DNA from: Candidatus Merdisoma merdipullorum
GTDB lineage: Bacteria > Bacillota > Clostridia > Lachnospirales > Lachnospiraceae
Direction of reading: 5' to 3'
NCBI GenBank assembly: GCA_018715645.1
Contig: DVLE01000012.1
Coordinates: 1-64,000, forward strand
DNA length: 64,000 nucleotides
Positions 52,027-59,552 of this stretch are shown piece after piece. The translations under genes were made by a program, and so were the position numbers. Under the pieces are notes generated by a model. The model saw nothing but the letters and a program-made list of their open reading frames with translations. It was not told where the DNA came from and ran no database searches. Numbering within the stretch: position 1 is the stretch's first letter; each line of letters starts with the position of its first letter.

Positions 52027-52884
52027 CTATACATTCACCATAGTTCTTACGGCTTTTAAGAATGTAAGTCCCTTCTGCGCCAGCTCCTCCGGCGTATCCG
52101 CAAACTTTCTTGTCAGATAAGTCAGAGGCGCCGTCTCATCGAGCGTTTCAGGATTGAAGGTCTCGATACAGCCGCAGCCCTCATACCCGATTTTCTTCAG
52201 AGCCTTGAACACATCCACCCACGGAATATGTCCCATTCCCGGCGTGCCACGGTTACTGTCCACCAGGTGCAGATAGGCCAGTTTGTCGCCGCAAAGCTCA
52301 ATAGCCCCCGGAATATCGGCCTCCTCGATGTTCATATGGAAGGTGTCCAGGTGTACCTTGATATTCTCTTTTCCGGTACGCTCTATCAAATCCAACGCCT
52401 GAGCGGCCGTATTCAGAAAATGAGTTTCAAACCGTTTCACGGCCTCCAGAGCGATGGTCACTCCATACTGAGACGCATATTCGGATGCTTTCTGAAGATA
52501 TTCCACATCCAGTTCAATCTCCTGCTGCGTCCGGGGCTTTCCCGTGTGATACCCGGAACCTACATAATTGACTCCGCCCACAATCCCTGCTTCCAGCTCT
52601 CCCGCTATATCAAGCAGACGCTTCATGTAAGTCAGCGCAGCCTCACGCTCGGCGGGATCCGGGGAAATCGCGTTGCACTCCCTGGGCATCGCAGTCGTCA
52701 CGATTACATCCATATCGTACTGTTTTAACCGTTCCTTTACCTCGGCCGTCGGAAAATGAAACGGATCGTTGACCGAAAGATCTATGGCCTCCGCCCCAAG
52801 CTCCGCCACCCTGTCGATGCAAAACAGATGACGTGTCTCAAATTTATTCGCCCAGAGCCATGTGTTCAGACCAAGCTTTATCAT
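52027..52884 (-). CDS. D-tagatose/D-psicose 3-epimerase family TIM-barrel enzyme
   Basis: 285-aa sugar isomerase/epimerase of the AP-endonuclease-2 fold. Residues matching the metal and sugar ligands of D-psicose and D-tagatose 3-epimerases are in place: Glu in ALEAVKRFETHFLN, Asp in VHLDTFHMNIEEAD, His in LAYLHLVDSNR, and Glu in CGCIETFNP. Such enzymes exchange the C3 configuration of free ketoses (fructose/allulose, tagatose/sorbose, ribulose/xylulose). In this operon it could convert an imported ketose before phosphorylation by the XylB-like kinase. Confidence 0.87.
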   Translation of the reverse strand: MIKLGLNTWLWANKFETRHLFCIDRVAELGAEAIDLSVNDPFHFPTAEVKERLKQYDMDVIVTTAMPRECNAISPDPAEREAALTYMKRLLDIAGELEAGIVGGVNYVGSGYHTGKPRTQQEIELDVEYLQKASEYASQYGVTIALEAVKRFETHFLNTAAQALDLIERTGKENIKVHLDTFHMNIEEADIPGAIELCGDKLAYLHLVDSNRGTPGMGHIPWVDVFKALKKIGYEGCGCIETFNPETLDETAPLTYLTRKFADTPEELAQKGLTFLKAVRTMVNV

Positions 52885-52908
52885 GCCTTTTACCTCCTTT
52901 TTTCTTTT

Positions 52909-53457
52909 CTATTCCAGATTCGCATGCCGTTCAAACATAGTCCCGCTCGTCTCTCCAAGCTTCTGCATCAGAGCCAGAACCATATTTTCAAAGAACAGCG
53001 ATGACGCTCCTTCAAACAGGGAACCCATAGGAAGAATTGTCTCTCCATCCGTCTCGTCCTTCCCCGGCGACGCGATGACAATGCAGACATCTGCCAGCAT
53101 TCCGAGCGTGGACTCCCGTTTTCCTGTGACGACGGCCAGCCTTGCCCCGTTCGCCTTCGCCTTGCGCGCATGGGATACGAGCGCTTCAGAATTGCCCGAT
53201 CCGCTGCATACCAGAAGCAGATCGCCCGGTCTGACAGAGGGCGTCACCGTCTCGCCCACATAGTAGCTGGTCAGCCCCAGATGCATCAGCCTCATCGCGA
53301 AGCCCTTACAGCACAGGCCGCTGCGTCCCAGACCGTCGCAGAAGATCCGTCCTGCTTTTTCAATCTCTGTCTCCAGAGCCTCGGCTTCCTCTTTGCGGAT
53401 GCCGGAGACGGCCTCCCTGACTTCTTTTAAGATTTCCTCGCTGTACATGAATGCCAT
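52909..53457 (-). CDS. 6-phospho-3-hexuloisomerase-like SIS protein (HxlB-like)
   Basis: 182-aa single-SIS protein. It has FCDGLGRSGLCCKGFAMRLMHLG, the phospho-sugar loop LLVCSGSGNSEALVSHARKAK and PMGSLFEGASSLFFENMVL, the pattern of HxlB, which interconverts 3-hexulose 6-phosphate and fructose 6-phosphate. The usual partner 3-hexulose-6-phosphate synthase (HxlA) is not seen, so it may work on a different ketose phosphate here, perhaps the product of the neighbouring kinase. It lies 14 bp after the kinase gene. Confidence 0.87.
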   Translation of the reverse strand: MAFMYSEEILKEVREAVSGIRKEEAEALETEIEKAGRIFCDGLGRSGLCCKGFAMRLMHLGLTSYYVGETVTPSVRPGDLLLVCSGSGNSEALVSHARKAKANGARLAVVTGKRESTLGMLADVCIVIASPGKDETDGETILPMGSLFEGASSLFFENMVLALMQKLGETSGTMFERHANLE

Positions 53458-53471
53458 TTTTCTATTCCCCG

Positions 53472-54995
53472 TTACAGCTTTGCAAGCTCTGCAAAATCAG
53501 ACTTCAAAGCCTCATACATATGATCGTAAATTCTGTGATATTTCTTATAAAGTTCCGCATCCTTCGGATCGCAGGACACCGTATCCTTTTCTGTGATGAA
53601 CCGGCTGCATGCCTCTCTTACGGAAGGATAAAGGCCCGTTCCCACGCCTGCCAGAATCGCGGCTCCATAGGCGGCTCCGCCTTCCTCTCCCAGCGTGTGA
53701 ATGTCACATTCAAACAGGTCCGCCAGCATCTTCCGATATACGATGCTCCGGCTTCCGCCGCCGCAGGCCCGCATGGAAGTAACCTGTATTCCCTGCTCTT
53801 TCAGCATATTGTTGCAGTCTGCCAGGCAGTATACAACGCCTTCCATAATCGCCCGAAGCATATGCGCCTGTGAGTGAACGGTATTCAGTCCCAGGAAAGC
53901 TCCGCGGTACAGCGGATCCATATGGGGGGTTCTCTCACCCATCAGGAACGGAAGGTAAATCAGTCTTTCGCTTCCGATCGGCACCGCGTCGGTTATCTCC
54001 GTCAGCATATCGTAGAAGGAACGGTTTTCCTCTTTTGCTTTCTGAACCAGATCCTGACAGAACCTGTCCTTAAACCACTCAATCGAAAGTCCCGCCGACA
54101 TAGGTCCGCCCATCGAATGCCAGCATCCCGGAACCGCGCAGCAGCACACATGGAGTCCGCCTTCCGGTACGCGGATATAGTGATCAAAATGGGAATACAC
54201 AACCGCTGATGTTCCAAGCGTCACGAACGCCTGGCCCTCGTTTACGACTCCTGTTCCCACAGCCGCGCACGCGTTGTCGCTTCCTCCGGCTACCACGGCC
54301 GTCTTTGTGGACAGCCCGCATTCTTCCGCAATCTCCGGAAGCAGGTATCCGGTAACCTCCTGGCTTTCGTAAAGCTTTCCCAGGATAGATTTATCTATCT
54401 TCAGAGCGTCCAGAATCTCATCCGACCAGCATCTGTTCTGCACATCCAGCATCTGCATTCCTGTGGCGTCTGACACGTCTGTGGCAAATTCACCGGTCAG
54501 TACGAAGCGAATGTAATCCTTCGGCAGAAGAAGATGTCTGCATTTCGCGTATTTCTCAGGCTCATTTTCCCGTATCCACAGCATCTTTGCCGCAGTCCAG
54601 GCTGCCAGCGGAGGATTGGCTGAGATTTCCAGCCACTTTTCCATGGGAAGAAGCTCCAGCATCTCGTCTACCTGCCGGCTGCTTCTCTGATCACACCAGA
54701 GAATCGTGCGGCCCAGCGGTTCGTTATTTTCATCCAGAAGAACCGATCCGTGCATCTGTCCCGACAGACCGATGCCGGTTACCTCCTCCGGCTTTACTTT
54801 CGTCTTCTGTACCACCTCTTTGATGGTCGCAAGCACCGCCTTTTTCCAATCCGCCGGATCCTGCTCCGCCCAACCGTTATGCGGCTGGTACATCGGATAA
54901 GAATATTCGGCCGATGCTCTTGTCACCCCGTTTTCATCTACCAGAATCGTCTTTGTCGCGCTCGTTCCCAAATCAATTCCCAATACATATTTCAT
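53472..54995 (-). CDS. xylB: FGGY carbohydrate kinase, xylulokinase-like
   Basis: 507-aa sugar kinase. N-terminal phosphate motif LGIDLGTSATKTILVD, the xylulokinase hallmark GLSGQMHGSVLLD (Met/His contact the sugar), the catalytic Asp in GGSDNACAAVGTG, and a C-terminal CGGGSRSIVYRKML adenosine region. Xylulokinases phosphorylate D-xylulose at O5; related enzymes accept other ketoses. It overlaps the epimerase gene by four bases. With an Rpe-like epimerase it could feed the pentose phosphate pathway, but a hexulose substrate is also possible. Confidence 0.87.
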   Translation of the reverse strand: MKYVLGIDLGTSATKTILVDENGVTRASAEYSYPMYQPHNGWAEQDPADWKKAVLATIKEVVQKTKVKPEEVTGIGLSGQMHGSVLLDENNEPLGRTILWCDQRSSRQVDEMLELLPMEKWLEISANPPLAAWTAAKMLWIRENEPEKYAKCRHLLLPKDYIRFVLTGEFATDVSDATGMQMLDVQNRCWSDEILDALKIDKSILGKLYESQEVTGYLLPEIAEECGLSTKTAVVAGGSDNACAAVGTGVVNEGQAFVTLGTSAVVYSHFDHYIRVPEGGLHVCCCAVPGCWHSMGGPMSAGLSIEWFKDRFCQDLVQKAKEENRSFYDMLTEITDAVPIGSERLIYLPFLMGERTPHMDPLYRGAFLGLNTVHSQAHMLRAIMEGVVYCLADCNNMLKEQGIQVTSMRACGGGSRSIVYRKMLADLFECDIHTLGEEGGAAYGAAILAGVGTGLYPSVREACSRFITEKDTVSCDPKDAELYKKYHRIYDHMYEALKSDFAELAKL

Positions 54996-55705
54996 ACTGC
55001 TTCCTCTTTTCTGCTCTGTCTTCCATAGCCTTTCAGCGGCCGGTACGCCGCCTCACGGGCCGCCTCCTTCATCCGGCGGATATTCTCCGTGATGTCTCCC
55101 TGTACCAAAGCACGTCCCGATACAAGCACCGTCGCGCCGGCAGCGGCCACGGACTGTACATTGCCCATTGTGATATTGCCGTCTACCTCTATCTCACAAT
55201 CCGGCTTCCACTCGTCCAGGAATCTGCGAAGCCTGGATATTTTGTCCAGTGATTCCGGAATAAAGGTCTGCCCCTCCAGTCCCGGATGCGTCGTCATCAG
55301 ATGAACCACATCGACTCTGGTCAGCAGCTCCCGGTCCAGAACCTCCAGAGAGGTCTCCGGCTTCAGCGCCAGTCCCGCTCTCAGTCCAAGTCTCCGTATT
55401 CTGTCGAGAACTGCCTTCACGTCGCTGCAGGCCTCGTAATGGACTGTGATGACGTCTGCTCCTGCCTGTGCGATCCTGTCCACATGCTTTTCCGGCTCCT
55501 CGATCATCAAATGCACATCATACACCAGATGAGAAGAGGAACGCACGCCCTGTATCAGCCGGGTTCCGATCCCCAGGTTCGGGACGAACGCCCCGTCCAT
55601 CATATCGAAATGCACATAATCCGCCCCGGCGGCTTCTATCTCCTTTAATCCTCTGTCCAGATGTCCGTAATCCATTTCCAGCAGAGAGACAGCTATCTTG
55701 CACAT
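54992..55705 (-). CDS. Ribulose-phosphate / allulose-6-phosphate 3-epimerase family
   Basis: 237-aa TIM barrel of the Rpe family with the metal-binding HFDMMDGAFVPN, VHLMIEEPEKHV, ALKPETSLEVL, HLMTTHPGLEGQTFIPE and EIEVDGNITMGNV. Rpe converts ribulose 5-phosphate and xylulose 5-phosphate; its relative AlsE acts on allulose 6-phosphate. Because a housekeeping rpe is normally elsewhere and this copy sits in a sugar operon with an AlsB/A/C-like transporter, an AlsE-like role is plausible. It is three bases after the rpiR-type regulator and overlaps the kinase by four. Confidence 0.87.
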   Translation of the reverse strand: MCKIAVSLLEMDYGHLDRGLKEIEAAGADYVHFDMMDGAFVPNLGIGTRLIQGVRSSSHLVYDVHLMIEEPEKHVDRIAQAGADVITVHYEACSDVKAVLDRIRRLGLRAGLALKPETSLEVLDRELLTRVDVVHLMTTHPGLEGQTFIPESLDKISRLRRFLDEWKPDCEIEVDGNITMGNVQSVAAAGATVLVSGRALVQGDITENIRRMKEAAREAAYRPLKGYGRQSRKEEAV

Positions 55706-55708
55706 GCC

Positions 55709-56560
55709 TTATCCTTCTCCCGTTCTGATTTTGTTGCAGTCTATCGCCTGCTGCGTATGCCGGATCTGCTCCCGGTTTCTTCTTCCCGCTCTGGCTTCAT
55801 ACCCCAGATAAAGGGCCTCCAGAATAAACTGGTCTGCGATTCTTCTCGTAATCTTGTCTCGTCCTACGGTCAGATCCTTTGCAGAAACCAGAAGGCGAAT
55901 ATCCGTGTAATCCAAAAGCGGAGATTTGTCACGTCTCGTGATGCTTACCGTAGTGGCTCCCCGCTGTTTCGCGATCTTCATCGCGTCCACTACATTTCTG
56001 GAGCGTCCCTCATAGGACACCGCTATCGCCACATCGTTCCGCGTCAGATTGCTTGCCGTAATCATCTGCATCATAATGTCCTCCTCTGCGGAACACTCGA
56101 CGCCCAGACGCTTGAACTTCGCGTAAGACAGCTTTGCCGCCATATAAGCGTCGCCCACCGCAAAAAAGTGAATGGACTTTGCTCTCAGAAGAACCGCCAG
56201 AACATCATCATAGGGATTCTCTGCTATAGCCAGCGTATCGCTCAATACCTCCAGATTGTTTTTGTAAAGCTTATTTAAAATCACCGACATATCGTCGTTC
56301 GCAGCAATTGAAATCAACGAAGCCGGTTCCCTGTGATTGGCCTGCGTAAACGCTTCCTTCATAGCCGTGTAGCCGTTATACCCCAGCCTTCTGCAGAAGC
56401 GAATAATCGATGCCTCGCTCGTTCCGGATTCTCTGGAAATCTCCGCCAATGTCATTCTCTCAATAGCCTCCGGATTCTCCAAAAGAGCTTCTGCAATCGT
56501 TCTCTCAGCGCGCGGCAGTGAAGACGAAAGCTTTGTGATTTTTTCCAAAAGTTCGTGCAT
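55709..56560 (-). CDS. RpiR family transcriptional regulator
   Basis: 283-aa regulator with an N-terminal HTH_6 domain (MTLAEISRESGTSEASIIRFCRRLGYNGYTAMKEAF) and a C-terminal SIS domain (SIHFFAVGDAYMAAKL, VAIAVSYEGRSRNVVDAM) that senses a phosphosugar. It is the first gene of the sugar operon and probably controls it. ATG 56560 (AGGA upstream) is preferred; the frame extends 75 bases further up without a better start. Candidate operators with CACTTCA/TGAAGTG half-sites lie about 160-195 bp upstream. Confidence 0.92.
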   Translation of the reverse strand: MHELLEKITKLSSSLPRAERTIAEALLENPEAIERMTLAEISRESGTSEASIIRFCRRLGYNGYTAMKEAFTQANHREPASLISIAANDDMSVILNKLYKNNLEVLSDTLAIAENPYDDVLAVLLRAKSIHFFAVGDAYMAAKLSYAKFKRLGVECSAEEDIMMQMITASNLTRNDVAIAVSYEGRSRNVVDAMKIAKQRGATTVSITRRDKSPLLDYTDIRLLVSAKDLTVGRDKITRRIADQFILEALYLGYEARAGRRNREQIRHTQQAIDCNKIRTGEG

Positions 56561-56889
56561 TTTTGTTCCTGCCTTTCGTATCCCTTTGCCTGTCTCAATC
56601 ATAAGTCCAAACTTTAAATGAAGTAAATATTGCACTTTATTTTCTAACTATTTAGACAAAATTACCCCCGGTTTTCCCCTTTATTTTTTGTGCATCTTTC
56701 ACATATTTTCAATTTTTCCACTTCATCCTGAAGTGCGCGACAGGCCTTCACTTCATTTTGGGGTAATTTTCTAAAACGCTGTCTTTCAGAACCGTTTCTT
56801 TTCCCGTACGACAGAGGCCCCGGATGCCTTGCGGCATCCGGGGCCTCTGTCGTATATTTTCTGTTCTTTTTTCTCTTATGTCCGGAAAT
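56561..56889. promoter_or_regulatory. Control region upstream of the RpiR operon
   Basis: No gene. It contains a perfect palindrome CACTTCA-TCC-TGAAGTG (56719-56735), another CACTTCA half-site (56749-56755), an imperfect copy around 56612-56625, and a distant inverted repeat AAAATTACCCC (56658-56668) / GGGGTAATTTT (56760-56770) that brackets the palindrome. These are good candidate sites for the RpiR protein. I cannot point to a convincing -35/-10 pair. The far end holds the hairpin after the E1 gene. Confidence 0.6.
56807..56854. terminator. 22-bp perfect hairpin downstream of the E1 gene
   Basis: Arms 56807-56828 and 56833-56854 are exact complements with a four-base loop, TTGC on the plus strand and GCAA (a GNRA tetraloop) on the minus strand. 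It follows the E1 stop by about 35 bases. The minus-strand flank has no T run, while the plus side is T-rich, so it may act as an mRNA 3' end protector rather than a standard minus-strand terminator. Confidence 0.65.
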
Positions 56890-59370
56890 TTACACGCCAA
56901 GTTTCAGCTTTCTCATCTGCTCCTCAGCTGCCATATTAGTCACCGGCGTATATCCCTTAAGCGGAATCAGCTTCTCGTTGATCGCATCCAGGATCCACTC
57001 CTTCTGCGGGAAGAAGTACTTGTCGTACTCGAAGGGCGGAGTAATCCAATTCTGTGCGCCCACGACTGCAGGCGGAGCATCCAGATAATCAAAGGCAAGC
57101 TCTGTGATATTCTTCGCCACCTCATCCAGGAAGCTTCCTCTTGCGCAGGCATCAGAAGCCAATACAACCTTGCCCGTCTTCTTCACAGACTCTATGATCT
57201 TTGTATAATCAAGCGGAACCAGGCTGTGCAGATTGATAAGCTCTGCAGACAGTCCATACTTCTCCTTCAGTTCCTTCACTGCGTCAACCGCTCTGTAAAG
57301 TGTCGCGCCGATGGTCAGGATAGTAATATCAGAACCTGTTGTGATTACGTCCACATCACCAATCGTCAGCTCATACTCCTCCTTCGGCACGCCGCCCTCA
57401 TGGAACTTCTCTCCCACATCGTAGATTCTCTGGCTCTCAAAGAATACAACCGGATCGGTTCCGTTCAGAGCTGCCTGCATCAGACCCTTAGCCTCATACG
57501 GCGTAGCCGGGAAGCATACCTTCAGTCCCGGTACATGAGCGCACATGGAGGTCCAGTCCTGAGAGTGCTGCGCGCCGTACTTGGAGCCTACGGATACACG
57601 CAAAATCAGAGGCATCTTCAGAATTCCGGCGCTCATAGCCTGCCATTTTGCCATCTGGTTGAAGATCTCGTCGCCGCAGCAGCCGATAAAGTCTGCGTAC
57701 ATCAGCTCGATTACCGCACGGCCTCCGCACATCGTATAGCCTACGCCTGTACCTACGATAGCCGATTCAGAAATCGGAGAATTGAACAGTCTGGAATACG
57801 GAATGACATCCGTAAGTCCGCGGTATACGGCAAAAGCGCCGCCCCAGTCACGAACATCCTCGCCGTAAGCAATCAGAGTCGGATCCTCATAATATTTATT
57901 GAACAGCGGCTCAAATACTGCGTCACGGATATTGTAACGCTTCATAGAGCTTACTTCCTGTCCATCCACATAATGCGTACGAACCTTCTTCTGAATGTCC
58001 ATATAACGCTTGCAGTTCTCCTTGGGTCCGGTTACGGACGGCTCCCTTGTGGTATCCATGCTGCGCTGCTTTCCGTTATTGAACATAACACGCTCGATGA
58101 TTCCCGGATCCTTGTCAAAATCAAGGTACGGAGAAGCCTCTTTGTCAGCGGCCAGACGGCAGATGCGGGCCATCCTTTCCTTGGTCTTCGCCCAGATCTC
58201 CTCAAATACGCTGTCCTCTGCCACGCCTGCCTCTACAAGAGCCTTGCGGTAGGTAATCAGCGGATCCTGCGCTCTCCAAGCCTCAATCTCCTCTTTTGTA
58301 CGATAAGCGTTCTGATCAGAGGTCGAGTGTCCCAGCAGACGGTAGGTTACCACATCCAGAAATACCGGGCCTTCGCCGCTCTTAACAAGCGGAAGCTTAC
58401 GACGGTAAGCATCGATAACCGCCAACGGATTGTATCCGTCTACACGCTCCGCATGAAGCTGGTTCGCAGTCACTCCTGCGCCCATGCGGGCCAGCTCGCC
58501 ATAGCCCATGGTCTCGCCGCAGGTCTGTCCGCCCATTCCGTAGGAGTTGTTGTTGATATTAAAGATCAGCGGCAGTCCGCCCTTTCTTCCATCCTCCCAA
58601 AGAGTACGGTACTGATCCATGGTTGCGAAGGAAAGAGCCTCCCATACGGGACCGCGTCCCATGGAGCCGTCGCCCAGGTTCGCTACTACCACGCCTTCCT
58701 TATCGTTGCATTTCTTATACAGAGACGCGCCGGTAGCAATAGTGGCAGAACCTCCTACCAAAGCGTTATTCGGGTAAATACCAAAGGGCAGGAAGAATGC
58801 ATGCATAGAGCCGCCAAGTCCCTTGTGGAATCCGTTCTCACGGGCAAACAGCTCTGCCAGAGCTCCGTATACCAGGAATTCAATCGCAAGCTCTTTTACA
58901 TCTCCCTCAGCCTTGCTGACTGTCTTGATAGCTTTCAGCGTCTTGCCGTCAAAGAAATTCTCCATAACGTCGAGAAGCTCCTTGTCGCTAAGCTTCTGGA
59001 TACAGGAAAGTCCCTTCGCCAGAATCTCACTGTGGCTTCTGTGACTGCCGAACGTAAAGTCCTCTCTGTTCAGCAGATAAGCCTCTCCTACGGCTGCCGC
59101 TTCCTGTCCCAGAGAAAGATGAGCCGGTCCGGGATATGTAGTCTCTACATCGGCGTATCTGGCCTGGGTTTTGATCTGATTTAACATATCCTCAAACTCA
59201 CGGCAAATCGTCATGTCGCGGAAAATACGAATCAGATCTTCTTTGGTGTAATTCCCTTCATCGAGTTCTTCCTGTACGGACTTCTTGTACGTATTCATCG
59301 GGATGTCCTGGAACGTAATTTTTCCCTCAGCACGCATTTTGTCCGGATCGATAAATAATGACTTTGGCAT
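56890..59370 (-). CDS. 2-oxoacid dehydrogenase E1, fused alpha and beta subunits
   Basis: 826-aa thiamine-diphosphate enzyme. The alpha half has the TPP motif GDGSMGRGPVWEALSF ending at NINNNSYGMGG and the loop segment YRLLGHSTSDQNAYR; the beta half (from about 480) has YGEDVRDWGGAF, NSPISESAIVGTGVGYTM and the C-terminal transketolase domain. Alpha and beta are normally separate genes; here they are one chain. It decarboxylates a 2-oxoacid and acylates lipoyl groups of the E2 encoded just upstream in the operon. Substrate (pyruvate, branched-chain oxoacid or acetoin) is undecided. Start 59370 has AGGAGAT upstream. Confidence 0.92.
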   Translation of the reverse strand: MPKSLFIDPDKMRAEGKITFQDIPMNTYKKSVQEELDEGNYTKEDLIRIFRDMTICREFEDMLNQIKTQARYADVETTYPGPAHLSLGQEAAAVGEAYLLNREDFTFGSHRSHSEILAKGLSCIQKLSDKELLDVMENFFDGKTLKAIKTVSKAEGDVKELAIEFLVYGALAELFARENGFHKGLGGSMHAFFLPFGIYPNNALVGGSATIATGASLYKKCNDKEGVVVANLGDGSMGRGPVWEALSFATMDQYRTLWEDGRKGGLPLIFNINNNSYGMGGQTCGETMGYGELARMGAGVTANQLHAERVDGYNPLAVIDAYRRKLPLVKSGEGPVFLDVVTYRLLGHSTSDQNAYRTKEEIEAWRAQDPLITYRKALVEAGVAEDSVFEEIWAKTKERMARICRLAADKEASPYLDFDKDPGIIERVMFNNGKQRSMDTTREPSVTGPKENCKRYMDIQKKVRTHYVDGQEVSSMKRYNIRDAVFEPLFNKYYEDPTLIAYGEDVRDWGGAFAVYRGLTDVIPYSRLFNSPISESAIVGTGVGYTMCGGRAVIELMYADFIGCCGDEIFNQMAKWQAMSAGILKMPLILRVSVGSKYGAQHSQDWTSMCAHVPGLKVCFPATPYEAKGLMQAALNGTDPVVFFESQRIYDVGEKFHEGGVPKEEYELTIGDVDVITTGSDITILTIGATLYRAVDAVKELKEKYGLSAELINLHSLVPLDYTKIIESVKKTGKVVLASDACARGSFLDEVAKNITELAFDYLDAPPAVVGAQNWITPPFEYDKYFFPQKEWILDAINEKLIPLKGYTPVTNMAAEEQMRKLKLGV

Positions 59371-59486
59371 GTTTTTTATCTCCTTTTTTATTCTTTCATC
59401 CACAGGCTCGCGCCTGTGCAGTTTCCCTTTTTCTGTTCGGAACCGCGGGATACATTTCCTGTGTCCGCGCAGTTCTAAACAGTATC

Positions 59487-59530
59487 AAAATGGCAGGGGC
59501 CGGAGCCGGACGTAAGCCGTCCCCGGCCCA
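59487..59530 (-). other. GC-rich hairpin between E2 and E1 genes
   Basis: The stretch has GGGGCCGG and CCCCGGCCC arms around an inner GGACG/CGTCC-like stem. On the minus strand it follows the E2 stop and has only a weak T-rich flank, so partial termination or transcript processing between E2 and E1 is possible. Confidence 0.45.
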
Positions 59531-59552
59531 AAAAAGTTGGTTGGCAATATTA

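Noticed and set aside
53472..55705. Plain pentose phosphate role for the kinase and epimerase (D-xylose pathway)
   Set aside because: No xylose isomerase is present, and the DTE-type epimerase and two SIS proteins do not belong to that pathway; kept only as one possibility.
56824..59184. 786-codon open frame on the plus strand opposite the E1 gene
   Set aside because: It is the antisense shadow of a highly conserved E1 coding sequence, is rich in Cys/His/Arg/Leu without any recognisable motif and has no ribosome site; codon bias of the real gene explains it.
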